Of a stretch of 64,000 nt of DNA, positions 35,171 to 44,399 are shown piece by piece. The notes under the pieces are model-generated. The model was not told where the DNA came from. It worked only from the letters and a program-made list of their open reading frames with translations, and made no database searches. Location: the NCBI GenBank assembly GCA_036677375.1, contig JAVBWO010000018.1, forward strand, positions 1-64,000, in the 5' to 3' direction. Position 1 is the stretch's first letter; every line of letters starts with the position of its first letter. This stretch comes from JAVBWO01 sp036677375 (lineage in GTDB: Bacteria; Bacillota; Dehalobacteriia; UBA4068; UBA4997). Both the position numbers and the translations under genes were made by a program.

Positions 35171-36022
35171 ATGATAAAATCAATGTTTTCCGCAGTAACC
35201 GGGTTACGCAGCCACCAGACCATGATGGATGTCATCGGCAATAATATTGCCAATGTGAATACGCCTGGTTTTAAGGCCAGCCGGGTGGTTTTTACAGATC
35301 TTTATTATCAGACTTTATCGGGAGCCACTGCCCCCACCGCCACCGCGGGCGGTTCCAGTGCCAGTCAGGTCGGTTACGGCGCCATGACGTCCGCCATCGA
35401 TGTGCTTACCACCAGAGGCGGCTATATGCAAACCGATAAGGATACCGATGTTTATATTGCGGGGGAAGGGTATTTGGTGGCCCAGGATTCGTCCGGCAAA
35501 GTGAGCTATACGCGTGTTGGTGATATCTCCTTTGACCCTTCCGGGAATCTGGTTGATGCCAATGGCAACCATATTATGGGGATTAACGAAGGTACGCTTG
35601 CCGTTTATGACCCTGAAAATCCCATCGAATTCAGTGCTTTGAGCAATATTACGATATCAGGCTATTCGGGCTATTCAAGTGTTTCCATTGGCAGCGACGG
35701 CATCATTACCGGGGTCAACTCGGCGGGAGAAACCAAGACCCTGGGGCAGATTGCCCTTGCTTGTTTTGCCAATCCCGCAGGATTATCCCAGGAAGGCTCC
35801 CTCTATATGCGGCCTACCGGCAATTCCGGCGATCCTATTTACGCGGCGCCTGGCAGTGCCATTACGGGCAGCCTGGTTACCGGTGCTTTGGAAATGTCCA
35901 ACGTGGATCTTTCCAAGCAGCTGACGGATATGATCGTTGCCCAAAGAGGTTTTCAGGCAAATTCAAGGGTCATTACCACCTCGGATGAAATCTTGCAGGA
36001 GCTGGTCAATTTGAAGCGGTAA
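35171..36022 (+). CDS. flgE: Flagellar hook protein FlgE (short form)
   Basis: A 283-residue axial protein. The N-terminal rod/hook signature is MDVIGNNIANVNTPGFKASR. The hook-type core has TRGGYMQTDKDTDVYIAGEGYLV. The C-terminus has VDLSKQLTDMIVAQRGFQAN, typical of FlgE and FlgG. It is assigned as the hook from its place after flgD and the TIGR02530 gene, but it is shorter than most hooks (about 400), so a FlgG-like protein cannot be fully excluded. The upstream site is aaaggagg. Confidence 0.82.
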   Translation: MIKSMFSAVTGLRSHQTMMDVIGNNIANVNTPGFKASRVVFTDLYYQTLSGATAPTATAGGSSASQVGYGAMTSAIDVLTTRGGYMQTDKDTDVYIAGEGYLVAQDSSGKVSYTRVGDISFDPSGNLVDANGNHIMGINEGTLAVYDPENPIEFSALSNITISGYSGYSSVSIGSDGIITGVNSAGETKTLGQIALACFANPAGLSQEGSLYMRPTGNSGDPIYAAPGSAITGSLVTGALEMSNVDLSKQLTDMIVAQRGFQANSRVITTSDEILQELVNLKR

Positions 36023-36051
36023 GGTAAGATAGGTATGGTAAGATAATATGC

Positions 36052-36074
36052 CGGCGGGGGCTTAGCCCCCGCCG
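36052..36074 (+). other. Intercistronic GC hairpin
   Basis: cggcgggggc pairs perfectly with gcccccgccg around TTA, between flgE and flbD. No U-tract follows. It probably blocks 3'-to-5' decay and so raises hook mRNA, or modestly reduces readthrough. Confidence 0.6.
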
Positions 36075-36092
36075 ACGGAAGGAGGAGCATTC

Positions 36093-36299
36093 ATGATTGA
36101 GTTAACTAAAATGAATGATGAAAAATTTTTTATCAACCCTAATCTGATAGAGATTATTGAAAACATGCCGGATACCTTGATTACCACTATGAGCGGTAAA
36201 AAATATTATGTACTGGAATCAGTACAGGAAGTAAGTGTAAAAGTGATGGAGTATTACCAGAAGATCAACATGCGAAAAGCCAAAACAAAGACAAAATAA
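36093..36299 (+). CDS. flbD: FlbD family flagellar protein
   Basis: A 68-residue protein of the FlbD family. It begins MIELTKMNDEKFFINPNLIE, followed by ENMPDTLITTMSGKKYYV, as in the family. The role is unknown, though it is always near flgE. An aaggagg site precedes the ATG. Next to its end is a 16-base direct repeat (agacaaaataaagttt) separated by 6 bases. Confidence 0.88.
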   Translation: MIELTKMNDEKFFINPNLIEIIENMPDTLITTMSGKKYYVLESVQEVSVKVMEYYQKINMRKAKTKTK

Positions 36300-36352
36300 A
36301 GTTTATCAAAAGACAAAATAAAGTTTTTATCATAAGTGATTGAGAAAAGAGG

Positions 36353-37375
36353 GTGTTCGCCATACCGGACGTTTTATCGCAAAATGAAATTAACGAATTA
36401 TTAAAAAGCCTCATTGATGGCGAAGCTCCTTCGGAGGATGAATTTGTCAAATCTGATAAAAAAATTAGGGAATATGACTTTAAAACGCCCAAAAAACTGA
36501 CCAAAGAGCAAATCAAGATCCTTTTAGGGATTCATGAAAATTTTGCCAGACAGCTTTCTTCCTATTTTTCAGGCATTCTGCGGACATACAGCCAGATCGA
36601 TGTCATTTCCATTGAAGAGCAGCATTATTTTGAATACAATAATGCTTTGCCGGATACCATCCTCATTGGCGTATTGGAGGCCAATCCCATTGAGGGCCTT
36701 ATTTTGGTGGACATCTCGAACTCCATTACCTATAACCTTATCGAGCGAATGCTGGGAGGAGGTACCAGAGAGAGCAGTATTATACCGGAACGTGAGTTTA
36801 CCGAGATAGAGATCTCTTTGATGGAGCGCATCTTAAAACAGATTGTCGTTTTTACCAAAGACGCTTGGTCAGAGATGATCTTGGTAGACGCTTCCCTAAA
36901 AGGAATTGAGACCAATGCTCGGCTCATCCAGTCCATTGCCATGGATGAGATAGTTGTAATTATTGTCATGGATGTCACCATCGGAAATGTCAAAGGAACC
37001 ATCAATTTTTGTATTCCCTGTATCAATATCGAACAACTGATTGATGGTTTCAATCAGAACCGCTATGTCTCAAAACGAAATTTAGACAGCTCTCAGGAGG
37101 AGCAGATCAAGGATTCTTTGGCGTCCAATATCAAAGCCGCTCCATTGGAAATGCGGGCTATTTTTGGGGAAACGGTTCTGTCCCTCAAGGATATCCTCAA
37201 TTTGCAAATCGGAGATGTTATCAAATTTGACCAGGATTTGGGCAGTGATGTAAAAATTAATATCAATCAGGATGAAACTTGGTTTTATGGTGTTCCCGGT
37301 ATTAAAAATAATAAAAAAGCTATTAAAATAAACAAAGTCATAGTGAAAAGGGGCAGTTTCAACAATGGAAAATGA
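36353..37375 (+). CDS. fliM: Flagellar motor switch protein FliM
   Basis: A 340-residue C-ring protein. The N-terminal CheY-binding motif is intact (DVLSQNEINELLKSL). The middle domain has the family ISNSITYNLIERMLGGG and the C-terminal FliN-like SpoA domain has VLSLKDILNLQIGDVI. GTG at 36353 is the only standard start in frame after a stop at 36341, yet the likely aagagg site abuts it directly. An ATA at 36362 would be better spaced, so the true start is uncertain. Confidence 0.93.
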   Translation: MFAIPDVLSQNEINELLKSLIDGEAPSEDEFVKSDKKIREYDFKTPKKLTKEQIKILLGIHENFARQLSSYFSGILRTYSQIDVISIEEQHYFEYNNALPDTILIGVLEANPIEGLILVDISNSITYNLIERMLGGGTRESSIIPEREFTEIEISLMERILKQIVVFTKDAWSEMILVDASLKGIETNARLIQSIAMDEIVVIIVMDVTIGNVKGTINFCIPCINIEQLIDGFNQNRYVSKRNLDSSQEEQIKDSLASNIKAAPLEMRAIFGETVLSLKDILNLQIGDVIKFDQDLGSDVKININQDETWFYGVPGIKNNKKAIKINKVIVKRGSFNNGK

Positions 37376-38495
37376 AATGTTGAGCGGGACGGCACAGAAT
37401 CAGAACGGTATTATGGCATTCGGCTTAGATACCATGGAGATTGATACTATCGGTGAGATATTAAATATCAGCATGGGTTCGGCCGCCACTGCGGTATCGA
37501 CCCTTTTGAGCAGAAAGGTCAACATAACGACCCCTACCGTTTCGGTTGTGAAATCCAAGGAATTGAAATTAGATAATTTGGAGCCGGCCATCGGTATTGA
37601 GATCGAATATGTGGAAGGCCTAAACGGTCATAATCTTATGGTTATGAAGCGCACAGATATCAAATCCATTGTTAACCTCTTGTTGGGAGAGACTGATGTT
37701 GACGCGGAAAATGATGAATTGGATGAGATCCATATCAGCGCCATCAGTGAGATCATGAATCAGATGATGGGTGCTTCCAGTACCGCGCTGGCTAATTTTT
37801 TAGGAAAAAGCATCAATATTTCCACTCCTAAGACCTTTGATATCGCGACTAAATTAGCGGAAATCGGCAATGATGCGGAGCAGCCTTTTGTGGTGAGTGT
37901 AAGCTTTACCTTAGAAGTGGAAGAATTATTAAACAGTGAATTTGTTACCGTAATGCCTGTTGATTTTACGAAGGAGCTTGTTAAAAATGCTCTAAACTTT
38001 GATGATCCGGAAGAAATGGTTGCAGGTGATAACAAAAGTACTCTTGCAGATTCTCAGCCGGTAAAGAGCAAAACAGCACCGGAGCTGGAAAAGCCGAAAA
38101 AAGAAAGAGAACGGGAAAGAGAAGAGAAGAAAGGCAACGGCCTTTCCGGTGAAAAAACGGCTCCGGTTAGTGTAAAACCGGTAAAATTGCAAAGTTTTGA
38201 TGAAGACCGGGGAGCAGGAATCAGTGGGGAAGAGCAAGATAACTTCAACCTGATCTTGGGAGTCCCTTTGGACATCTCTGTAGAAATTGGAAGAACCAAG
38301 ATGGCGGTGAAAAATATTTTGGACATCCGGCAGGGTTCCATCGTGGAGTTAGACCGGCTGGCGGGAGATCCGGTGGACATCATTGTTAATGGCCAGTTAA
38401 TTGCCAAAGGTGATGTCGTAATCATCGACGATAATTTTGGCGTCCGGATTACCGAGATACTCTCCCCTCGAGATATGTCCAGAAAACTAAGCTGA
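37365..38495 (+). CDS. fliY: Flagellar switch / CheY-P phosphatase FliY
   Basis: A 376-residue protein that joins a CheC-like phosphatase domain (about residues 20-210) to a C-terminal FliN SpoA domain (about 300-372; VPLDISVEIGRTKMAVKNIL). Both CheC active-site patterns are present: EIDTIGEILNISMG and HISAISEIMNQMMG. A charged, Glu/Lys-rich linker lies between. It would remove phosphate from CheY at the motor, which matters because no cheC, cheX or cheZ is in this window. Unlike B. subtilis FliY I see no N-terminal CheY-binding peptide. It overlaps fliM by 11 bases. Confidence 0.92.
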   Translation: MENEMLSGTAQNQNGIMAFGLDTMEIDTIGEILNISMGSAATAVSTLLSRKVNITTPTVSVVKSKELKLDNLEPAIGIEIEYVEGLNGHNLMVMKRTDIKSIVNLLLGETDVDAENDELDEIHISAISEIMNQMMGASSTALANFLGKSINISTPKTFDIATKLAEIGNDAEQPFVVSVSFTLEVEELLNSEFVTVMPVDFTKELVKNALNFDDPEEMVAGDNKSTLADSQPVKSKTAPELEKPKKEREREREEKKGNGLSGEKTAPVSVKPVKLQSFDEDRGAGISGEEQDNFNLILGVPLDISVEIGRTKMAVKNILDIRQGSIVELDRLAGDPVDIIVNGQLIAKGDVVIIDDNFGVRITEILSPRDMSRKLS

Positions 38496-38580
38496 TTTGA
38501 CCAATGAGGATTGATTTAAAGGACGGTATCAATAGCGCCTCATATTCCTTTTTCTTTATGATACCGGCAAGTAAATATGT

Positions 38581-39063
38581 GTGGGGATGGAGTGGGGAAA
38601 CTTGCAGGATGGATTTTTATACCCGCTGATGTCATTTTTCGGCGTGATTCTGGTAATTTTTTTAGCCTATTTTGGTACGAAATATATTTCCATGCACTAT
38701 GCCAAAATGTCTTCCGGCAGGCATATCAAGGTTTTGGAACGTGCTTCCCTGGGGCAGGACAAGTCCCTTGTTTTGGTTACCGTTCATGAGAAGGCATATG
38801 TTTTGGGTGTGACCGGTAAAGGGATCCAAGTGGTGTGTGAATTTGACGAAAACGAGATCATCCAGGAGACTGAATGTCCAAAAAAAGAATTTACTTCCTT
38901 TTTGAGCGAAAGTTTCAAGAAACATACTTTGTTTAATCGACCTTATCATCTTTCTCGTAATCTTCCTTTCAATCTACCTTTTAACCTGCATTTTAATCTT
39001 CCTGATCGTCTATCAATGAATGAACCGGAAAAGAAGGATAAGAACGGATGCGGTAAAGAATGA
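38581..39063 (+). CDS. fliO: Flagellar biosynthesis protein FliO
   Basis: A 160-residue protein with one N-terminal membrane segment (about 15-35) and a small cytoplasmic domain with the FliO pattern GRHIKVLERASLGQDKSLVLVTV. The C-terminus has an odd short repeat (NLPFNLPFNLHFNLPDRL). The start is uncertain: GTG 38581, ATG 38587 and TTG 38602 are all in frame with weak sites. The 3' end overlaps fliP by 4 bases. FliO assists FliP assembly. Confidence 0.8.
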   Translation: MGMEWGNLQDGFLYPLMSFFGVILVIFLAYFGTKYISMHYAKMSSGRHIKVLERASLGQDKSLVLVTVHEKAYVLGVTGKGIQVVCEFDENEIIQETECPKKEFTSFLSESFKKHTLFNRPYHLSRNLPFNLPFNLHFNLPDRLSMNEPEKKDKNGCGKE

Positions 39064-39821
39064 AGCAAACATCGAAAATTCTATTGATTGTCCTAATGGT
39101 AGCAGCAATTTTTTTTACTTGTGTAACCACCGCAAGCGCCGATCCGGTTTTTCCTACTTTGACCTTTGGTGCGGCAGATAAAGGCGATGGCGGTACCACC
39201 TTTGACAGCCTGCATATCTTATTTTTAATTACTTTACTGGCTCTTCTTCCCACCATGCTCATTATGATGACCTCTTTTACCAGAATCATCATTGTCCTAT
39301 CCTTCGTCCGGAACGCTTTGGGCCTGCAACAGACGCCGCCTAACCAGGTATTGATCGGATTAGCGCTTCTTTTGAGCTTATTTATCATGTCCCCGGTTAT
39401 TGAGGATATTAATACCAAGGCTTACACGCCTTACACGCAAGGTGTAATTACCCAGGAAGAAGCGCTGAAAAAAGCGGTGGTTCCGTTGCGAACCTTTATG
39501 CTGAAACAAACTAAAAATGAAGACTTAAAATTATTTTTAAATCTTTCCAAAGACGAAACCGCAAAAAATATTGATCAAATCAAAACGCCCGTTGTGATGG
39601 CTGCCTTTGTCACCAGCGAACTGAAAAGAGCTTTTTTGATCGGATTCATGATCTTTATTCCGTTTTTGATCATTGATATGGTGGTAGCCAGTGTTCTTAT
39701 GTCCATGGGCATGATGATGCTGCCGCCGTCCATGATTTCTCTGCCTTTTAAAATATTACTTTTTGTATTGGTGGATGGCTGGGGCCTGATTGTGAAAACC
39801 TTAATTATGAGTTTTAACTGA
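39060..39821 (+). CDS. fliP: Flagellar export gate protein FliP
   Basis: A 253-residue export-gate protein. A cleavable signal peptide (residues 1-28) is followed by four membrane segments. It has the family regions LLALLPTMLIMMTSFTRIIIV followed by LSFVRNALGLQQTPPNQVLI, and IDMVVASVLMSMGMMMLPP. It forms the export pore with FliQ and FliR. Confidence 0.95.
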   Translation: MKQTSKILLIVLMVAAIFFTCVTTASADPVFPTLTFGAADKGDGGTTFDSLHILFLITLLALLPTMLIMMTSFTRIIIVLSFVRNALGLQQTPPNQVLIGLALLLSLFIMSPVIEDINTKAYTPYTQGVITQEEALKKAVVPLRTFMLKQTKNEDLKLFLNLSKDETAKNIDQIKTPVVMAAFVTSELKRAFLIGFMIFIPFLIIDMVVASVLMSMGMMMLPPSMISLPFKILLFVLVDGWGLIVKTLIMSFN

Positions 39822-39896
39822 GGCTGTATGATCGAAAGTTGTTTCGTACCGCTTCAGAGTTTGACATAAAATATTTTTTCAGAACGAGGGAGAAAC

Positions 39897-40163
39897 ATGT
39901 CACAGGGAGATTTGCTTTCAATTGGCAAAGAGGCCATCATGACAGCCCTGATCATTGCGGCGCCTTTTTTGGGTATCAGCCTTATCATCGGGATCATTGT
40001 TTCAGTCTTTCAAGCAGCCACTCAGATCCATGAGCAGAATATTGTCTTTGTACCAAAAATTATCGCCACCGCCCTGATTCTTATTTTTATGGGTTCCTGG
40101 ATTATTACCGTAATGGTGAATTTTACAATTAATATTTTTCAATTAATCAACGGCATAACCTGA
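39897..40163 (+). CDS. fliQ: Flagellar export gate protein FliQ
   Basis: An 88-residue protein with two membrane helices (about 15-40 and 53-78) joined by the conserved QAATQIHEQNIVFVPKI loop. Length and position between fliP and fliR are canonical. Confidence 0.95.
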   Translation: MSQGDLLSIGKEAIMTALIIAAPFLGISLIIGIIVSVFQAATQIHEQNIVFVPKIIATALILIFMGSWIITVMVNFTINIFQLINGIT

Positions 40164-40183
40164 CCGAAGGGTAGGATAGGCGA

Positions 40184-40960
40184 ATGATATGGGATGTGAT
40201 ATTTGAGAATTATATTGTTTTCATGGCAGTATTTGCCCGTATGACGGGAATGATTCTATTCAATCCTTTTTTAGGACGTAAAAATGTTCCATTTATGGTT
40301 AAAATCGGTTTATCTTTTTTACTTTCCTTGATTCTTTTAGGAATCTTACCCACTACCACGGCCGTACCGGCCAATAATTTTCTGGTTTTCCTTTTGGTTT
40401 GCGTAAAAGAACTTTTTATCGGCTATGTTGTTGGGTTGATCATGCAGATGTTTTTGTCCGTTTTGCTATTGGCGGGAGAATTTACCGATTTGCAAATGGG
40501 TGTAGGCATGGCGAGTATCTATGACCCCCAAAGCAACATCGCCATGCCGATCATAGGAAGTGTGTTTAATCTTTTTTATATTATGCTGTTTTTCATTTCC
40601 AACGGTCATCTGACTTTCTTTAAGGTCATCTTTTACTCTTTTGACATCGTACCTTTGGGGGCTGCGCTGATGAATCCGCAATGTGGACAGTATGTGGTAT
40701 TGTTTTTTTCCAATATCCTGGCTTTAGGGCTTAAGCTGGCGCTGCCCATTGTAACGATGGAGATCATAACGGAGATCGGCCTTGGCGTGTTGATGCGGAC
40801 GGTACCCCAAATTAATGTATTCGTTGTGGGAATGCAGCTGAAGCTTTTGGTAGGTCTTGTGTTATTGGTACTGATTTTCCCCGCGCTTTTTGGTTTTTTC
40901 GATTCTATGACCAATACCATGTTTGAAAGCATCCAAAAAGGATTAAGCCTGATGGTGTAG
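40184..40960 (+). CDS. fliR: Flagellar export gate protein FliR
   Basis: A 258-residue integral membrane protein with about six helices. It has the FliR stretches ARMTGMILFNPFLGRKNVP, GEFTDLQMGVGMASIYDP and MRTVPQINVFVVGMQLKLLVG. It follows fliQ by 20 bases. Confidence 0.94.
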   Translation: MIWDVIFENYIVFMAVFARMTGMILFNPFLGRKNVPFMVKIGLSFLLSLILLGILPTTTAVPANNFLVFLLVCVKELFIGYVVGLIMQMFLSVLLLAGEFTDLQMGVGMASIYDPQSNIAMPIIGSVFNLFYIMLFFISNGHLTFFKVIFYSFDIVPLGAALMNPQCGQYVVLFFSNILALGLKLALPIVTMEIITEIGLGVLMRTVPQINVFVVGMQLKLLVGLVLLVLIFPALFGFFDSMTNTMFESIQKGLSLMV

Positions 40961-41057
40961 TAGCGGGAGAAGAAAAACGGTTTTTCTGCTGCGGACGGAG
41001 ATATTTCAGGATTCTGCCAAGAAATGGGTTTAGATAAAACGTAAGGGGCGGATCACT

Positions 41058-42128
41058 ATTTCACAGGGCGAAAAAACTGAAAAGGCTACGCCGAAAAAAA
41101 GAAAAGATCAGAAAAAAAAGGGCAATATTTTTCAAAGCCGAGATATCACCTCCGCTTTACAGCTTTTAGGTCTGTTTTTATTTCTCAGAATCATCGCGCC
41201 ATATTTTTTTGGATATTTGCAAAATCTATTAGAGCAATATTTAAGTAGTTTTGCCGCTATCAATACACTGGATGTTCTAACCGCCAAGCAATACATGAGT
41301 GATCTTTCGATAAAAATTTTGTTGTTATCCCTGCCGGTTTTGATTGTTTCGGCTCTTTTGTCTGGCGTTTTGGTTGCAGCCCAGACCAGGAGCAATGTTG
41401 CGTGGAGCCGTATTAAGCCGGATTTTTCCAAGCTGAATCCTATCAAAGGCTTGAAAAATCTTATTTCTTTACGCTCCCTAACGGAGCTTTTAAAATCAAT
41501 CTTGAAAATTAGCGTTGTTACTATGGTGGCCTATACTGAAATCAAAGCGAATTTCCCGGCCTTTATCAGCCTTTTAGATAAAAGCATCCTAGCTTCTTTT
41601 GCCTGGCTTTGTCAGACGACATTTTTTATCATTATTAAAATAGGGATCTATCTTCTCGCTTTTGGCATCCTGGACTATTTTTATCAATGGTGGGATTATG
41701 AACGGCAGATCCGTATGAGTTTTCAGGAGGTTCGGGATGAATTCAAAGAAACCGAGGGCGATCCTCAGATCAAAGGCCGCATACGGGAGCGCCAGCGCCG
41801 CATGGCCATGTTGCGGATGGCGCAAAAAGTGCCTTTGGCAGATGTCGTGATCAAAAATCCTACCCATTATGCCGTGGCCATCAAATATGATTCCCCAAAA
41901 GATAAAGCTCCTAAAGTGATTGCCAAGGGCCAGGATTATCTGGCTTTAAAGATTATAGAAATTGCCGAGGCCAACCATATCGTCGTCACTGCCAATCCGC
42001 CTTTGGCCAGAGGCCTTTATGAATCAGTAGCCCTGGATCAAGAAATTCCGGAAAAATATTATCAGGCGGTAGCGGAGATATTGGTCTTTGTTTATACCAA
42101 GCTGCACGGCAACAACCGGCCCCTTTAA
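41058..42128 (+). CDS. flhB: Flagellar export switch FlhB with non-canonical ATT start
   Basis: A protein of about 356 residues when read from ATT at 41058: (M)SQGEKTEKATPKKRKDQ..., the normal FlhB N-terminus. Between the in-frame stop at 41031 and a TTG at 41217 there is no ATG, GTG or TTG; starting at the TTG would delete the conserved basic N-terminus and part of the first membrane helix. aagggg lies 9 bases before the ATT. Four membrane segments are followed by the cytoplasmic domain with the self-cleavage motif NPTH at about 267-270. FlhB switches export from hook to filament substrates. A sequence error or an AUU start are the two explanations. Confidence 0.88.
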   Translation: MSQGEKTEKATPKKRKDQKKKGNIFQSRDITSALQLLGLFLFLRIIAPYFFGYLQNLLEQYLSSFAAINTLDVLTAKQYMSDLSIKILLLSLPVLIVSALLSGVLVAAQTRSNVAWSRIKPDFSKLNPIKGLKNLISLRSLTELLKSILKISVVTMVAYTEIKANFPAFISLLDKSILASFAWLCQTTFFIIIKIGIYLLAFGILDYFYQWWDYERQIRMSFQEVRDEFKETEGDPQIKGRIRERQRRMAMLRMAQKVPLADVVIKNPTHYAVAIKYDSPKDKAPKVIAKGQDYLALKIIEIAEANHIVVTANPPLARGLYESVALDQEIPEKYYQAVAEILVFVYTKLHGNNRPL

Positions 42129-42293
42129 CGAGATCTATCACAAAAAGTATATATATCCGCTGGGTTTACAGCTCGGAAAATTTATTTGTATTGATTGTTT
42201 TTGGACTCATTTAGGTTGTGTTACATATGATCTGTCTACTAATTGCAGACGATTCTCATACAAAAATATTGTTGCACGCAAAAGGAGACTTAC

Positions 42294-44327
42294 ATGGCAA
42301 AGCTTTTGGACAATACCGTTGTATTATTTATTGTTTCTATTCTACTGCTGATCATTATTCCGTTGAGCCCTTTCCTTTTGGACATGCTGCTTATTTTTAA
42401 CCTGGTCTTGTCTCTGGGAATCCTGCTTATGACCATGTATATCAAAGAATCCTTGGAGTTTTCGGTTTTCCCTTCTCTTCTTCTGATTACGACCCTGTTC
42501 CGGATTGCTTTGAACGTTTCTTCCACCAGATTGATTTTGGGCCATGGCGGCGAAGCCGGAAAGGTCATCAAGACCTTTGGGCAGTTTGTTATCGGTGGAG
42601 ATCCTGTAGTGGGCTTCATCATCTTTCTCATTATCGTTATTGTGCAGTTTGTGGTCATCACCAAAGGTTCCGAAAGGGTAGCCGAGGTATCGGCACGATT
42701 TACCTTGGACGCTATGCCCGGCAAACAAATGGCCATTGACGCTGATCTGAGCGCTGGGCTCATTGACGATGCCACGGCGAAAAAAAGAAGAAGTAAAATA
42801 CAGCGGGAGGCTGATTTCTACGGCGCCATGGATGGTGCTTCCAAATTTGTCAAAGGCGACGCCATTGTTTCTATTCTTGTGGTATTTATTAATATTATTG
42901 CCGGCTCAATCATTGGTATGGTGGTCAATCATAACAGCATTTCAGAAGTTTTGTCGGTTTATACCGTTGCTACTGTAGGAGACGGCCTGGTTTCCCAGTT
43001 GCCCGCTTTAATGATTTCCTCCGCTACCGGTATCATCGTGACCAGAGCGGCTTCGGAGAACAGCCTCAGCAAAGACCTGACCAAGCAACTGGTCTCCTAC
43101 CCGGCAACCATGATCATTGCAGGCGGCGCTTTGCTTTTCATGTGCCTCATTCCGGGGTTTCCCATACCGATCCTGCTGGTTTTGGGCGGTTCCCTGATTT
43201 TGATTGGCAGAAAATTGGGGACAAAGAAACAAAAGCAAGTGGAAGAACATGTGGAGACACCCTTGACCGAAACGGAATTTTATAAAGATCCTGAGCATAT
43301 CTATGACCTTTTAGGCGTCGAGCCTATTGAAGTGGAATTTGGCTATAGCTTGATTCCTCTGGTAGATGAGAGAAAAGGCGGCAGCTTTATTGACCGGATG
43401 GTGATGCTGCGCCGCCAGTTTGCTCTGGAAATGGGCATGGTCATCCCTTCCGTTCGTTTGCGAGACGATGCGGGCCTTGAGCCGAGCCAATATGTGATCA
43501 AGCTAAAAGGGGAATTGGTAGCGCAAGGCCAAGTTCTGGTAGATCATTATTTGGTCATCGGATTAAACGATGAAGAGGACGATATTGAAGGAATCGATAC
43601 CGTAGAACCGGCTTTTGGTATCAAAGGGAAATGGGTAGATGCGGAAAACCGGGAAAAGGCGCAGATATTTGGTTATACGGTCATTGATCCTCTCTCGGTT
43701 ATCATTACTCATTTGTCGGAAGTGGTTAAAAAGCATGCAAATGAATTGTTAGGACGCAAGGAAGTAAACCGGCTTTTGGATAAGTTAAAGAAGTCTGACA
43801 AATTTATTGTGGATGATGTAATTCCCGGCATTATCAGTGTGGGAGGCTTGCAGAAGGTTTTGTGTAATCTGCTCATGGAACAGATCCCCATTCGGGATAT
43901 GGCGACGATTTTGGAGACCATTGGCGAATACGGTGCTACGGTGAAGGATACCGAATTACTTACGGAATATGTACGGCAGGCCTTAAAGCGGACTATCACC
44001 AGAAAATTTGCCGACAGCGGCACTTTGAAGGTCATTACCATTGATTCCAACTTAGAGAATATGATTATGGGCAGTGTCAAAAAGAATGAACACGGGGCTT
44101 ATCTGACGATGGAGCCTGATTCCGTACAGAAGATCGTAAAGGCACACATGAAGGAGATCGGTCATATCGGGGATATGTTGAAGACCCCCATTATCTTGAC
44201 TTCACCGGTAGTGCGGCTTTATTATAAAAAGCTGATTGAACAGTTTGTTTTGGAACCTGTAGTCTTATCCTTTAATGAAATAGAGACGGATGTCAAAATC
44301 CAATCGGTAGGAATGATTGCCATATAA
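42294..44327 (+). CDS. flhA: Flagellar export gate protein FlhA
   Basis: A 677-residue protein. The N-terminal half has about eight membrane helices and the conserved FHIPEP-family loop (KGSERVAEVSARFTLDAMPGKQMAID). The C-terminal half is the cytoplasmic ring that docks substrates. ATG at 42294 has an aaaggag site; the 17 in-frame codons upstream are unlikely to be used. In most relatives flhF and flhG follow; here fliA follows directly. Confidence 0.95.
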   Translation: MAKLLDNTVVLFIVSILLLIIIPLSPFLLDMLLIFNLVLSLGILLMTMYIKESLEFSVFPSLLLITTLFRIALNVSSTRLILGHGGEAGKVIKTFGQFVIGGDPVVGFIIFLIIVIVQFVVITKGSERVAEVSARFTLDAMPGKQMAIDADLSAGLIDDATAKKRRSKIQREADFYGAMDGASKFVKGDAIVSILVVFINIIAGSIIGMVVNHNSISEVLSVYTVATVGDGLVSQLPALMISSATGIIVTRAASENSLSKDLTKQLVSYPATMIIAGGALLFMCLIPGFPIPILLVLGGSLILIGRKLGTKKQKQVEEHVETPLTETEFYKDPEHIYDLLGVEPIEVEFGYSLIPLVDERKGGSFIDRMVMLRRQFALEMGMVIPSVRLRDDAGLEPSQYVIKLKGELVAQGQVLVDHYLVIGLNDEEDDIEGIDTVEPAFGIKGKWVDAENREKAQIFGYTVIDPLSVIITHLSEVVKKHANELLGRKEVNRLLDKLKKSDKFIVDDVIPGIISVGGLQKVLCNLLMEQIPIRDMATILETIGEYGATVKDTELLTEYVRQALKRTITRKFADSGTLKVITIDSNLENMIMGSVKKNEHGAYLTMEPDSVQKIVKAHMKEIGHIGDMLKTPIILTSPVVRLYYKKLIEQFVLEPVVLSFNEIETDVKIQSVGMIAI

Positions 44328-44399
44328 ACTTTACCGAAATGGTTGTTAATAAAATAAAGATAATGGCTTGGCAAAAGACAAAGAATTGAGGTGAAAAGC

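Noticed and set aside
42763..42978. Alternative frames inside flhA and neighbouring flagellar genes
   Set aside because: They lie wholly within well-supported genes and have no independent signals.
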